Origin: Chaunax sp. Z400
Taxonomy: Eukaryota; Chordata; Actinopteri; Lophiiformes; Chaunacidae
NCBI GenBank assembly: GCA_037577475.1
Contig: JBAGJB010000219.1
Span: forward strand, 434,001 to 498,000
DNA length: 64,000 nt
Direction: 5' to 3'
Both the position numbers and the translations under genes were made by a program. Positions 1-12,081 of this stretch are shown piece by piece. The notes under the pieces were generated by a model. That model did no database searches. It had not been told where the DNA came from and was given only the letters and a program-made list of their open reading frames with translations. Position 1 is the stretch's first letter, and every line of letters begins with the position of its first letter.

Positions 1-152
1 TCTCTACGACCTTCCGTTCCCGAGATACAGACATTCAAAATACGCCCCTACTGGACATGTCATATCTCGGGAAAGGAAGGTCGCACAGACTCGGGACAAA
101 GACTGGCGTTCTCAGAGACCACATAAACCCCTAGAAGGACGTTGGTCCCGAG
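1..152 (+). repeat. Satellite module A (representative copy)
   Basis: About 152 bp from one TCTCTACGAC to the next. It begins with the forward core, then a 40-bp spacer ending in CTACTGGACATGTCAT, then a degenerate inverted core (ATCTCGGGAAAGGAAGGTC), then a unique tail ending CGGACGTTGGTC. Arms of about 30 nt with a short spacer could fold into a hairpin. Variants at the inverted arm (GGTCGCACAG versus GGTAGCACAG) mark sub-families across the array. Confidence 0.85.
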
Positions 153-330
153 TCTCTACGACCTTCCGTTTCAGAGATACACACATTCACTATAGGCGAA
201 CCAAACCCCATTCACTTCAATGGGAAAATTAACTTGAGTATAACTCGGGAACGGAAGGTCGTAGAGACTCGGTACCCTGATCCGTCCGACATAATTCGTG
301 GTCTCTGAACACGCCAGACTTCTCCCCGAG
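153..330 (+). repeat. Satellite module B (representative copy)
   Basis: About 178 bp. It opens with the forward core in the variant TTCCGTTTCCGAGATACAC, then a region containing the small hairpin CCCATTCACTTCAATGGG, then a nearly perfect inverted core (GGAAGGTCGTAGAGACTCG), then a tail ending in CAGACTTCTCCCCGAG. This first copy has small differences from the consensus (for example TTTCAGAGATA at its start and AAAATTAACT in the middle). B always follows A in the regions I read. Confidence 0.85.
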
Positions 331-812
331 TCTCTACGACCTTCCGTTCCCGAGATACAGACATTCAAAATACGCCCCTACTGGACATGTCATATCTCGG
401 GAAAGGAAGGTCGCACAGACTCGGGACAAAGACTGGTGTTCTCAGAGACCACATAAACCCCTAGACGGACGTTGGTCCCGAGTCTCTACGACCTTCCGTT
501 CCCGAGATACAGACATTCAAAATACGCCCCTACTGGACATGTCATATCTCGGGAAAGGAAGGTCGCATAGACTCTGGACAAAGACTGGTGTTCTCAGAGA
601 CCACATAAACCCCTAGACGGACGTTGGTCCCGAGTCTCTACGACCTTCCGTTTCCCAGATACACACATTCACTATAGGCGAACCAAACCCCATTCACTTC
701 AATGGGAAAATAAACTTGAGTATAACTCGGGAACGGAAGGTCGTAGAGACTCGGGACCCTGATCCGTCGGACATAATTCGTGGTCTCTGAACACGCCAGA
801 CTTCTCCCCGAG

Positions 813-963
813 TCTCTACGACCTTCCGTTCCCGAGATACAAACATTCCAAAAATCACCAAAAATACATGTCATATCTCGGGAACCGTAAGTCGTAGAGA
901 CTCGGTTTACCTGCTGGCGTTCTTGGAGACCCCATAAAACCATTGAAAGAGCTTATCCCCGAG
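813..963 (+). repeat. Satellite module C (representative copy)
   Basis: About 151 bp. Forward core, an A-rich spacer (ATTCCAAAAATCACCAAAAA), an inverted core carrying a conserved change (GGGAACCGTAAGTCGTAGAG), then a tail CCATTGAAAGAGCTTATC. Three spacer variants recur: ATCACCAAAAATACATG, ATCATCAAAAATACATG and ATCACAAAAAATACGTG. They tend to travel with a particular downstream D variant, so C and D appear to amplify together. In 31.5-32.0, 37.1-37.4, 40.1-40.6 and similar places two C modules occur in tandem. Confidence 0.85.
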
Positions 964-1774
964 TCTCTACGACCTTCCGTTCCCGAGATACAGACATTCA
1001 AAATACGCCCCTACTGGACATGTCATATCTCGGGAAAGGAAGGTAGCACAGACTCGGGACAAAGACTGGTGTTCTCAGAGACCACATAAACCCCTAGACG
1101 GACGTTGGTCCCGAGTCTCTACGACCTTCCGTTTCCGAGATACACACATTCACTATAGGCGAACCAAACCCCATTCACTTCAATGGGAAAATAAACTTGA
1201 GTATAACTCGGGAACGGAAGGTCGTAGAGACTCGGGACCCTGATCCGTCGGACATAATTCGTGGTCTCTGAACACGCCAGACTTCTCCCCGAGTCTCTAC
1301 GACCTTCCGTTCCCGAGATACAGACATTCAAAATACGCCCCTACTGGACATGTCATATCTCGGGAAAGGAAGGTAGCACAGACTCGGGACAAAGACTGGT
1401 GTTCTCAGAGACCACATAAACCCCTAGACGGACGTTGGTCCCGAGTCTCTACGACCTTCCGTTTCCGAGATACACACATTCACTATAGGCGAACCAAACC
1501 CCATTCACTTCAATGGGAAAATAAACTTGAGTATAACTCGGGAACGGAAGGTCGTAGAGACTCGGGACCCTGATCCGTCGGACATAATTCGTGGTCTCTG
1601 AACACGCCAGACTTCTCCCCGAGTCTCTACGACCTTCCGTTCCCGAGATACAAACATTCCAAAAATCACAAAAAATATGTGTCATATCTCGGGAACCGTA
1701 AGTCGTAGAGACTCGGTTTACCTGCTGGCGTTCTTGGAGACCCCATAAAACCATTGAAAGAGCTTATCCCCGAG

Positions 1775-1890
1775 TCTCTACGACCTTCCGTTCAAAAGTT
1801 ACCAACCCGGGTAGGCCCCGATTGAGTTTTTATCCCCTTAACCCTAAACCTAACCCTAACCCTAACCCCTAACCCACACTTGTCCGCGAG
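1775..1890 (+). repeat. Satellite module D with interstitial telomere-like repeats
   Basis: About 116 bp. Forward core without an inverted arm, then AAAAGTTACCAACCCGGGTA, TTGAGTTTTTATCCCCTTAA, four to six CCCTAA-type repeats, and TGTCCGCGAG before the next A module. About 41 copies are present, ending near 1890, 2488, 3897, 5306, 7526, 9746, 11154, 12081, 13489, 14421, 15500, 16908, 17836, 18434, 20832, 21424, 22682, 24421, 25982, 27721, 28800, 30870, 32100, 32698, 33448, 35339, 36265, 37497, 38576, 39504, 40734, 42294, 44184, 45263, 46191, 47421, 48651, 49881, 51116, 52350 and 53097. All read CCCTAA on the + strand. Variants include one with CCGTAA in the tract, one with CCCTAAACC, and one ending CCGCTAG near 51-53 kb. 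Confidence 0.9.
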
Positions 1891-4800
1891 TCTCTACGAC
1901 CTTCCGTTCCCGAGATACAGACATTCAAAATACGCCCCTACTGGACATGTCATATCTCGGGAAAGGAAGGTAGCACAGACTCGGGACAAAGACTGGTGTT
2001 CTTAGAGACCACATAAACCCCTAGACGGACGTTGGTCCCGGGTCTCTACGACCTTCCGTTTCCGAGATACACATATTCACTATAGGCGAACCAAACCCCA
2101 TTCACTTCAATGGGAAAATAAACTTGAGTATGACTCGGGAACGGAAGGTCGTAGAGACTCGGGACCCTGATCCGTCGGACCTAATTCGTGGTCTCTGAAC
2201 ACGACAGACTTCTCCCCGAGTCTCTACGACCTTCCGTTCCCGAGATATAAACATTCCAAAAATCATCAAAAATACATGTCATATCTCGGGAACCGTAAGT
2301 CGTAGAGACTCGGTTTACCTGCTGGCGTTCTTGGAGACCCCATAAAACCATTGAAAGAGCTTATCCCTGAGTCTCTACGACATTCCGTTCAAAAGTTACC
2401 AACCCGGGTAGGGCCCCGATTGAGTTTTTATCCCCTTAACCCTAACCCTAACCGTAACCCTAACCCCTAACCCGCACTTGTCCGCGAGTTTCTACGACCT
2501 TCCGTTCCCGAGATACAGACATTCAAAATACGCCCCTACTGGACATGTCATATCTCGGGAAAGGAAGGTCGCACACACTCTGGACAAAGACTGGTGTTCT
2601 CAGAGACCACATAAACCCCTAGACGGACGTTGGTCCCGAGTCTCTACGACCTTCCGTTTCCCAGATACACACATTCACTATAGGCGAACCAAACCCCATT
2701 CACTTCAATGGGAAAATAAACTTGAGTATAACTCGGGAACGGAAGGTCGTAGAGACTCGGGACCCTGATCCGTCGGACATAATTCGTGGTCTCTGAACAC
2801 GCCAGACTTCTCCCCGAGTCTCTACGACCTTCCGTTCCCGAGATACAAACATTCCAAAAATCACCAAAAATACATGTCATATCTCGGGAACCGTAAGTCG
2901 TAGAGACTCGGTTTACCTACTGGCATTCTTGGAGACCCCATAAAACCATTGAAAGAGCTTATCCCCGAGTCTCTACGACCTTCCGTTCCCGAGATAGAGA
3001 CATTCAAAATACGCCCCTACTGGACATGTCATATCTCGGGAAAGGAAGGTAGCACAGACTCGGGACAAAGACTGGTGTTCTCAGAGACCACATAAACCCC
3101 TACACGGACGTTGGTCCCGAGTCTCTACGACCTTCCGTTTCCGAGATACACACATTCACTATAGGCGAACCAAACCCCATTCACTTCAATGGGAAAATAA
3201 ACTTGAGTATAACTCGGGAACTGAAGGTCGTAGAGACTCGGGACCCTGATCCGTCTGACATAATTCGTGGTCTCTGAACACGCCAGACTTCTCCCCGAGT
3301 CTCTACGACCTTCCGTTCCCGAGATACAGACATTCAAAATACGCCCCTATTGGACATGTCATATCTCGGGAAAGGAAGGTAGCACAGACTCGGGACAAAG
3401 ACTGGTGTTCTCAGAGACCACATAAACCCCTAGACGGACGTTGGTCCCGAGTCTCTACGACCTTCCGTTTCCGAGATACACACATTCACTATAGGCGAAC
3501 CAAACCCCATTCACTTCAATGGGAAAATAAACTTGAGTATAACTCGGGAACGGAAGGTCGTAGAGACTCGGGACCCTGATCCGTCGGACATAATTCGTGG
3601 TCTCTGAACACGCCAGACTTCTCCCCGAGTCTCTACGACCTTCCGTTCCCGAGATACAAACATTCCAAAAATCATCAAAAATACATGTCATATCTCGGGA
3701 ACCGTAAGTCGTAGAGACTCGGTTTACCTGCTGGCATTCTTGGAGACCCCATAAAACCGTTGAAAGAGCTTATCCCTGAGTCTCTACGACATTCCGTTCA
3801 AAAGTTACCAACCCGGGTAGGGCCCCGATTGAGTTTTTATCCCCTTAACCCTAACCCTAACCGTAACCCTAACCCCTAACCCGCACTTGTCCGCGAGTTT
3901 CTACGACCTTCCGTTCCCGAGATACAGACATTCAAAATACGCCCCTACTGGACATGTCATATCTCGGGAAAGGAAGGTCGCACAGACTCGGGACACAGAC
4001 TGGTGTTCTCAGAGACCACATAAACCCCTAGATGGACGTTGGTCCCGAGTCTCTACGACCTTCCGTTTCCGAGATACACACATTCACTATAGGCGAACCA
4101 AACCCCATTCACTTCAATGGGAAAATAAACTTGAGTATAACTCGGGAACGGAAGGTCGTAGAGACTCGGGACCCTGATCCGTCGGACATAATTCGTGGTC
4201 TCTGAACACGCCAGACTTCTCCCCGAGTCTCTACGACCTTCCGTTCCCGAGATACAAACATTCCAAAAATCACCAAAAATACATGTCATATCTCGGGAAC
4301 CGTAAGTCGTAGAGACTCGGTTTACCTGCTGGCATTCTTGGAGACCCCATAAAACCATTGAAAGAGCTTATCCCCGAGTCTCTACGACCTTCCGTTCCCG
4401 AGATAGAGACATTCAAAATACGCCCCTACTGGACATGTCATATCTCGGGAAAGGAAGGTAGCACAGACTCGGGACAAAGACTGGTGTTCTCAGAGACCAC
4501 ATAAACCCCTAGACGGACGTTGGTCCCGAGTCTCTACGACCTTCCGTTTCCGAGATACACACATTCACTATAGGCGAACCAAACACCATTCACTTCAATG
4601 GGAAAATAAACTTGAGTATAACTCAGGAACGGAAGGTCGTAGAGACTCGGGACCCTGATCCGTCTGACATAATTCGTGGTCTCTGAACACGCCAGACTTC
4701 TCCCCGAGTCTCTACGACCTTCCGTTCCCGAGATACAGACATTCAAAATACGCCCCTATTGGACATGTCATATCTCGGGAAAGGAAGGTAGCACAGACTC

Positions 4801-5306
4801 GGGACAAAGACTGGTGTTCTCAGAGACCACATAAACCCCTAGACGGACGTTGGTCCCGAGTCTCTACGACCTTCCGTTTCCGAGATACACATATTCACTA
4901 TAGGCGAACCAAACCCCATTCACTTCAATGGGAAAATAAACTTGAGTATGACTCGGGAACGGAAGGTCGTAGAGACTCGGGACCCTGATCCGTCGGACAT
5001 AATTCGTGGTCTCTGAACACGACAGACTTCTCCCCGAGTCTCTACGACCTTCCGTTCCCGAGATACAAACATTCCAAAAATCATCAAAAATACATGTCAT
5101 ATCTCGGGAACCGTAAGTCGTAGAGACTCGGTTTACCTGCTGGCATTCTTGGAGACCCCATAAAACCGTTGAAAGAGCTTATCCCTGAGTCTCTACGACA
5201 TTCCGTTCAAAAGTTACCAACCCGGGTAGGGCCCCGATTGAGTTTTTATCCCCTTAACCCTAACCCTAACCGTAACCCTAACCCCTAACCCGCACTTGTC
5301 CGCGAG

Positions 5307-7526
5307 TTTCTACGACCTTCCGTTCCCGAGATACAGACATTCAAAATATGCCCCTACTGGACATGTCATATCTCGGGAAAGGAAGGTCGCACAGACTCGG
5401 GACACAGACTGGTGTTCTCAGAGACCACATAAACCCCTAGATGGACGTTGGTCCCGAGTCTCTACGACCTTCCGTTTCCGAGATACACACATTCACTATA
5501 GGCGAACCAAACCCCATTCACTTCAATGGGAAAATAAACTTGAGTATAACTCGGGAACGGAAGGTCGTAGAGACTCGGGACCCTGATCCGTCGGACATAA
5601 TTCGTGGTCTCTGAAAACGCCAGACTTCTCCCCGAGTCTCTACGACCTTCCGTTCCCGAGATACAAACATTCCAAAAATCACCAAAAATACATGTCATAT
5701 CTCGGGAACCGTAAGTCGTAGAGACTCGGTTTACCTGCTGGCGTTCTTGGAGACCCCATAAAACCATTGAAAGAGCTTATCCCCGAGTCTCTACGACCTT
5801 CCGTTCCCGAGATAGAGACATTCAAAATACGCCCCTACTGGACATGTCATATCTCGGGAAAGGAAGGTAGCACAGACTCGGGACAAAGACTGGTGTTCTC
5901 AGAGACCACATAAACCCCTAGACGGACGTTGGTCCCGAGTCTCTACGACCTTCCGTTTCCGAGATACACACATTCACTATAGGCGAACCAAACACCATTC
6001 ACTTCAATGGGAAAATAAACTTGAGTATAACTCAGGAACGGAAGGTCGTAGAGACTCGGGACCCTGATCCGTCTGACATAATTCGTGGTCTCTGAACACG
6101 CCAGACTTCTCCCCGAGTCTCTACGACCTTCCGTTCCCGAGATACAGACATTCAAAATACGCCCCTATTGGACATGTCATATCTCGGGAAAGGAAGGTAG
6201 CACAGACTCGGGACAAAGACTGGTGTTCTCAGAGACCACATAAACCCCTAGACGGACGTTGGTCCCGAGTCTCTACGACCTTCCGTTTCCGAGATACACA
6301 CATTCACTATAGGCGAACCAAACCCCATTCACTTCAATGGGAAAATAAACTTGAGTATAACTCGGGAACGGAAGGTCGTAGAGACTCGGGACCCTGATCC
6401 GTCGGACATAATTCGTGGTCTCTGAACACGCCAGACTTCTCCCCGAGTCTCTACGACCTTCCGTTCCCGAGATACAAACATTCCAAAAATCACCAAAAAT
6501 ACATGTCATATCTCGGGAACCGTAAGTCGTAGAGACTCGGTTTACCTGCTGGCATTCTTGGAGACCCCATAAAACCATTGAAAGAGCTTATCCCCGAGTC
6601 TCTACGACCTTCCGTTCCCGAGATAGAGACATTCAAAATACGCCCCTACTGGACATGTCATATCTCGGGAAAGGAAGGTAGCACAGACTCGGGACAAAGA
6701 CTGGTGTTCTCAGAGACCACATAAACCCCTAGACGGACGTTGGTCCCGAGTCTCTACGACCTTCCGTTTCCGAGATACACACATTCACTATAGGCGAACC
6801 AAACACCATTCACTTCAATGGGAAAATAAACTTGAGTATAACTCAGGAACGGAAGGTCGTAGAGACTCGGGACCCTGATCCGTCTGACATAATTCGTGGT
6901 CTCTGAACACGCCAGACTTCTCCCCGAGTCTCTACGACCTTCCGTTCCCGAGATACAGACATTCAAAATACGCCCCTATTGGACATGTCATATCTCGGGA
7001 AAGGAAGGTAGCACAGACTCGGGACAAAGACTGGTGTTCTCAGAGACCACATAAACCCCTAGACGGACGTTGGTCCCGAGTCTCTACGACCTTCCGTTTC
7101 CGAGATACACATATTCACTATAGGCGAACCAAACCCCATTCACTTCAATGGGAAAATAAACTTGAGTATGACTCGGGAACGGAAGGTCGTAGAGACTCGG
7201 GACCCTGATCCGTCGGACATAATTCGTGGTCTCTGAACACGACAGACTTCTCCCCGAGTCTCTACGACCTTCCGTTCCCGAGATACAAACATTCCAAAAA
7301 TCATCAAAAATACATGTCATATCTCGGGAACCGTAAGTCGTAGAGACTCGGTTTACCTGCTGGCATTCTTGGAGACCCCATAAAACCGTTGAAAGAGCTT
7401 ATCCCTGAGTCTCTACGACATTCCGTTCAAAAGTTACCAACCCGGGTAGGGCCCCGATTGAGTTTTTATCCCCTTAACCCTAACCCTAACCGTAACCCTA
7501 ACCCCTAACCCGCACTTGTCCGCGAG
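5307..7526 (+). repeat. 2220-bp higher-order repeat, copy 1
   Basis: Fourteen modules in the order ABCABABCABABCD, bounded by D modules. The copy carries diagnostic private variants: AAAATATGCCCC in the first A module, AAAACGCCAGAC in the first B module, and CAAACACCATTC plus ACTCAGGAACGG in later B modules. The next 2220 bp repeat the same variants at the same offsets, which shows that the 2220-bp block, not the 330-bp pair, was the unit of duplication. Confidence 0.88.
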
Positions 7527-9746
7527 TTTCTACGACCTTCCGTTCCCGAGATACAGACATTCAAAATATGCCCCTACTGGACATGTCATATCTCGGGAAA
7601 GGAAGGTCGCACAGACTCGGGACACAGACTGGTGTTCTCAGAGACCACATAAACCCCTAGATGGACGTTGGTCCCGAGTCTCTACGACCTTCCGTTTCCG
7701 AGATACACACATTCACTATAGGCGAACCAAACCCCATTCACTTCAATGGGAAAATAAACTTGAGTATAACTCGGGAACGGAAGGTCGTAGAGACTCGGGA
7801 CCCTGATCCGTCGGACATAATTCGTGGTCTCTGAAAACGCCAGACTTCTCCCCGAGTCTCTACGACCTTCCGTTCCCGAGATACAAACATTCCAAAAATC
7901 ACCAAAAATACATGTCATATCTCGGGAACCGTAAGTCGTAGAGACTCGGTTTACCTGCTGGCGTTCTTGGAGACCCCATAAAACCATTGAAAGAGCTTAT
8001 CCCCGAGTCTCTACGACCTTCCGTTCCCGAGATAGAGACATTCAAAATACGCCCCTACTGGACATGTCATATCTCGGGAAAGGAAGGTAGCACAGACTCG
8101 GGACAAAGACTGGTGTTCTCAGAGACCACATAAACCCCTAGACGGACGTTGGTCCCGAGTCTCTACGACCTTCCGTTTCCGAGATACACACATTCACTAT
8201 AGGCGAACCAAACACCATTCACTTCAATGGGAAAATAAACTTGAGTATAACTCAGGAACGGAAGGTCGTAGAGACTCGGGACCCTGATCCGTCTGACATA
8301 ATTCGTGGTCTCTGAACACGCCAGACTTCTCCCCGAGTCTCTACGACCTTCCGTTCCCGAGATACAGACATTCAAAATACGCCCCTATTGGACATGTCAT
8401 ATCTCGGGAAAGGAAGGTAGCACAGACTCGGGACAAAGACTGGTGTTCTCAGAGACCACATAAACCCCTAGACGGACGTTGGTCCCGAGTCTCTACGACC
8501 TTCCGTTTCCGAGATACACACATTCACTATAGGCGAACCAAACCCCATTCACTTCAATGGGAAAATAAACTTGAGTATAACTCGGGAACGGAAGGTCGTA
8601 GAGACTCGGGACCCTGATCCGTCGGACATAATTCGTGGTCTCTGAACACGCCAGACTTCTCCCCGAGTCTCTACGACCTTCCGTTCCCGAGATACAAACA
8701 TTCCAAAAATCACCAAAAATACATGTCATATCTCGGGAACCGTAAGTCGTAGAGACTCGGTTTACCTGCTGGCATTCTTGGAGACCCCATAAAACCATTG
8801 AAAGAGCTTATCCCCGAGTCTCTACGACCTTCCGTTCCCGAGATAGAGACATTCAAAATACGCCCCTACTGGACATGTCATATCTCGGGAAAGGAAGGTA
8901 GCACAGACTCGGGACAAAGACTGGTGTTCTCAGAGACCACATAAACCCCTAGACGGACGTTGGTCCCGAGTCTCTACGACCTTCCGTTTCCGAGATACAC
9001 ACATTCACTATAGGCGAACCAAACACCATTCACTTCAATGGGAAAATAAACTTGAGTATAACTCAGGAACGGAAGGTCGTAGAGACTCGGGACCCTGATC
9101 CGTCTGACATAATTCGTGGTCTCTGAACACGCCAGACTTCTCCCCGAGTCTCTACGACCTTCCGTTCCCGAGATACAGACATTCAAAATACGCCCCTATT
9201 GGACATGTCATATCTCGGGAAAGGAAGGTAGCACAGACTCGGGACAAAGACTGGTGTTCTCAGAGACCACATAAACCCCTAGACGGACGTTGGTCCCGAG
9301 TCTCTACGACCTTCCGTTTCCGAGATACACATATTCACTATAGGCGAACCAAACCCCATTCACTTCAATGGGAAAATAAACTTGAGTATGACTCGGGAAC
9401 GGAAGGTCGTAGAGACTCGGGACCCTGATCCGTCGGACATAATTCGTGGTCTCTGAACACGACAGACTTCTCCCCGAGTCTCTACGACCTTCCGTTCCCG
9501 AGATACAAACATTCCAAAAATCATCAAAAATACATGTCATATCTCGGGAACCGTAAGTCGTAGAGACTCGGTTTACCTGCTGGCATTCTTGGAGACCCCA
9601 TAAAACCGTTGAAAGAGCTTATCCCTGAGTCTCTACGACATTCCGTTCAAAAGTTACCAACCCGGGTAGGGCCCCGATTGAGTTTTTATCCCCTTAACCC
9701 TAACCCTAACCGTAACCCTAACCCCTAACCCGCACTTGTCCGCGAG
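7527..9746 (+). repeat. 2220-bp higher-order repeat, copy 2
   Basis: On reading line by line against the preceding 2220 bp I saw no difference, including the private variants in modules A and B. Such identity suggests a very recent duplication, gene conversion, or assembly duplication. Confidence 0.88.
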
Positions 9747-10933
9747 TTTCTACGACCTTCCGTTCCCGAGATACAGACATTCAAAATATGCCCCTACTGG
9801 ACATGTCATATCTCGGGAAAGGAAGGTCGCACAGACTCGGGACACAGACTGGTGTTCTCAGAGACCACATAAACCCCTAGATGGACGTTGGTCCCGAGTC
9901 TCTACGACCTTCCGTTTCCGAGATACACACATTCACTATAGGCGAACCAAACCCCATTCACTTCAATGGGAAAATAAACTTGAGTATAACTCGGGAACGG
10001 AAGGTCGTAGAGACTCGGGACCCTGATCCGTCGGACATAATTCGTGGTCTCTGAAAACGCCAGACTTCTCCCCGAGTCTCTACGACCTTCCGTTCCCGAG
10101 ATACAAACATTCCAAAAATCACCAAAAATACATGTCATATCTCGGGAACCGTAAGTCGTAGAGACTCGGTTTACCTGCTGGCGTTCTTGGAGACCCCATA
10201 AAACCATTGAAAGAGCTTATCCCCGAGTCTCTACGACCTTCCGTTCCCGAGATAGAGACATTCAAAATACGCCCCTACTGGACATGTCATATCTCGGGAA
10301 AGGAAGGTAGCACAGACTCGGGACAAAGACTGGTGTTCTCAGAGACCACATAAACCCCTAGACGGACGTTGGTCCCGAGTCTCTACGACCTTCCGTTTCC
10401 GAGATACACACATTCACTATAGGCGAACCAAACACCATTCACTTCAATGGGAAAATAAACTTGAGTATAACTCAGGAACGGAAGGTCGTAGAGACTCGGG
10501 ACCCTGATCCGTCTGACATAATTCGTGGTCTCTGAACACGCCAGACTTCTCCCCGAGTCTCTACGACCTTCCGTTCCCGAGATACAGACATTCAAAATAC
10601 GCCCCTATTGGACATGTCATATCTCGGGAAAGGAAGGTAGCACAGACTCGGGACAAAGACTGGTGTTCTCAGAGACCACATAAACCCCTAGACGGACGTT
10701 GGTCCCGAGTCTCTACGACCTTCCGTTTCCGAGATACACACATTCACTATAGGCGAACCAAACCCCATTCACTTCAATGGGAAAATAAACTTGAGTATAA
10801 CTCGGGAACGGAAGGTCGTAGAGACTCGGGACCCTGATCCGTCGGACATAATTCGTGGTCTCTGAACACGCCAGACTTCTCCCCGAGTCTCTACGACCTT
10901 CCGTTCCCGAGATACAAACATTCCAAAAATCAC
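9747..10933 (+). repeat. 2220-bp higher-order repeat, copy 3 (partial, then switches type)
   Basis: Follows the first two copies until about 10933, where the C module changes to the ATCACAAAAAATACGTG variant and leads to a D2-type module ending at 11154. The switch marks a recombination or unequal-exchange boundary between two higher-order types. Confidence 0.8.
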
Positions 10934-12081
10934 AAAAAATACGTGTCATATCTCGGGAACCGTAAGTCGTAGAGACTCGGTTTACCTGCTGGCGTTCTTG
11001 GAGACCCCATAAAACCATTGAAAGAGCTTATCCCCGAGTCTCTACGACCTTCCGTTCAAAAGTTACCAACCCGGGTAGGCCCCGATTGAGTTTTTATCCC
11101 CTTAACCCTAAACCTAACCCTAACCCTAACCCCTAACCCACACTTGTCCGCGAGTCTCTACGACCTTCCGTTCCCGAGATACAGACATTCAAAATACGCC
11201 CCTACTGGACATGTCATATCTCGGGAAAGGAAGGTAGCACAGACTCGGGACAAAGACTGGTGTTCTCAGAGACCACATAAACCCCTAGACGGACGTTGGT
11301 TCCGAGTCTCTACGACCTTCCGTTTCCGAGATACACACATTCACTATAGGCGAACCAAACCCCATTCACTTCAATGGGAAAATAAACTTGAGTATAACTC
11401 GGGAACGGAAGGTCGTAGAGACTCGGGACCCTGATCCGTCTGACATAATTCGTGGTCTCTGAACACGCCAGACTTCTCCCCGAGTCTCTACGACCTTCCG
11501 TTCCCGAGATACAGACATTCAAAATACGCCCCTATTGGACATGTCATATCTCGGGAAAGGAAGGTAGCACAGACTCGGGACAAAGACTGGTGTTCTCAGA
11601 GACCACATAAACCCCTAGACGGACGTTGGTCCGGAGTCTCTACGATCTTCCGTTTCCGAGATACACATATTCACTATAGGCGAACCAAACCCCATTCACT
11701 TCAATGGGAAAATAAACTTGAGTATGACTCGGGAACGGAAGGTCGTAGAGACTCGGGACCCTGATCCGTCGGACATAATTCGTGGTCTCTGAACACGACA
11801 GACTTCTCCCCGAGTCTCTACGACCTTCCGTTCCCGAGATACAAACATTCCAAAAATCATCAAAATACATGTCATATCTCGGGAACCGTAAGTCGTAGAG
11901 ACTCGGTTTACCTGCTGGCATTCTTGGAGACCCCATAAAACCGTTGAAAGAGCTTATCCCTGAGTCTCTACGACATTCCGTTCAAAAGTTACCAACCCGG
12001 GTAGGGCCCCGATTGAGTTTTTATCCCCTTAACCCTAACCCTAACCGTAACCCTAACCCCTAACCCGCACTTGTCCGCGAG
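9747..12081 (+). repeat. 2335-bp higher-order repeat, copy 1
   Basis: Two D-bounded sub-blocks (1408 bp and 927 bp). The same variants recur 2335 bp downstream, for example GGTTCCGAGTC near 11300/13635 and GGTCCGGAGTC with TACGATCTTCC near 11630/13965. This pair overlaps the end of the 2220-bp series, so duplication units of different sizes are nested. Confidence 0.82.

Noticed and set aside
1775..1890. A true chromosome terminus
   Set aside because: The telomere-like tract is only a few repeats long and is followed on both sides by more satellite; it is an internal module.
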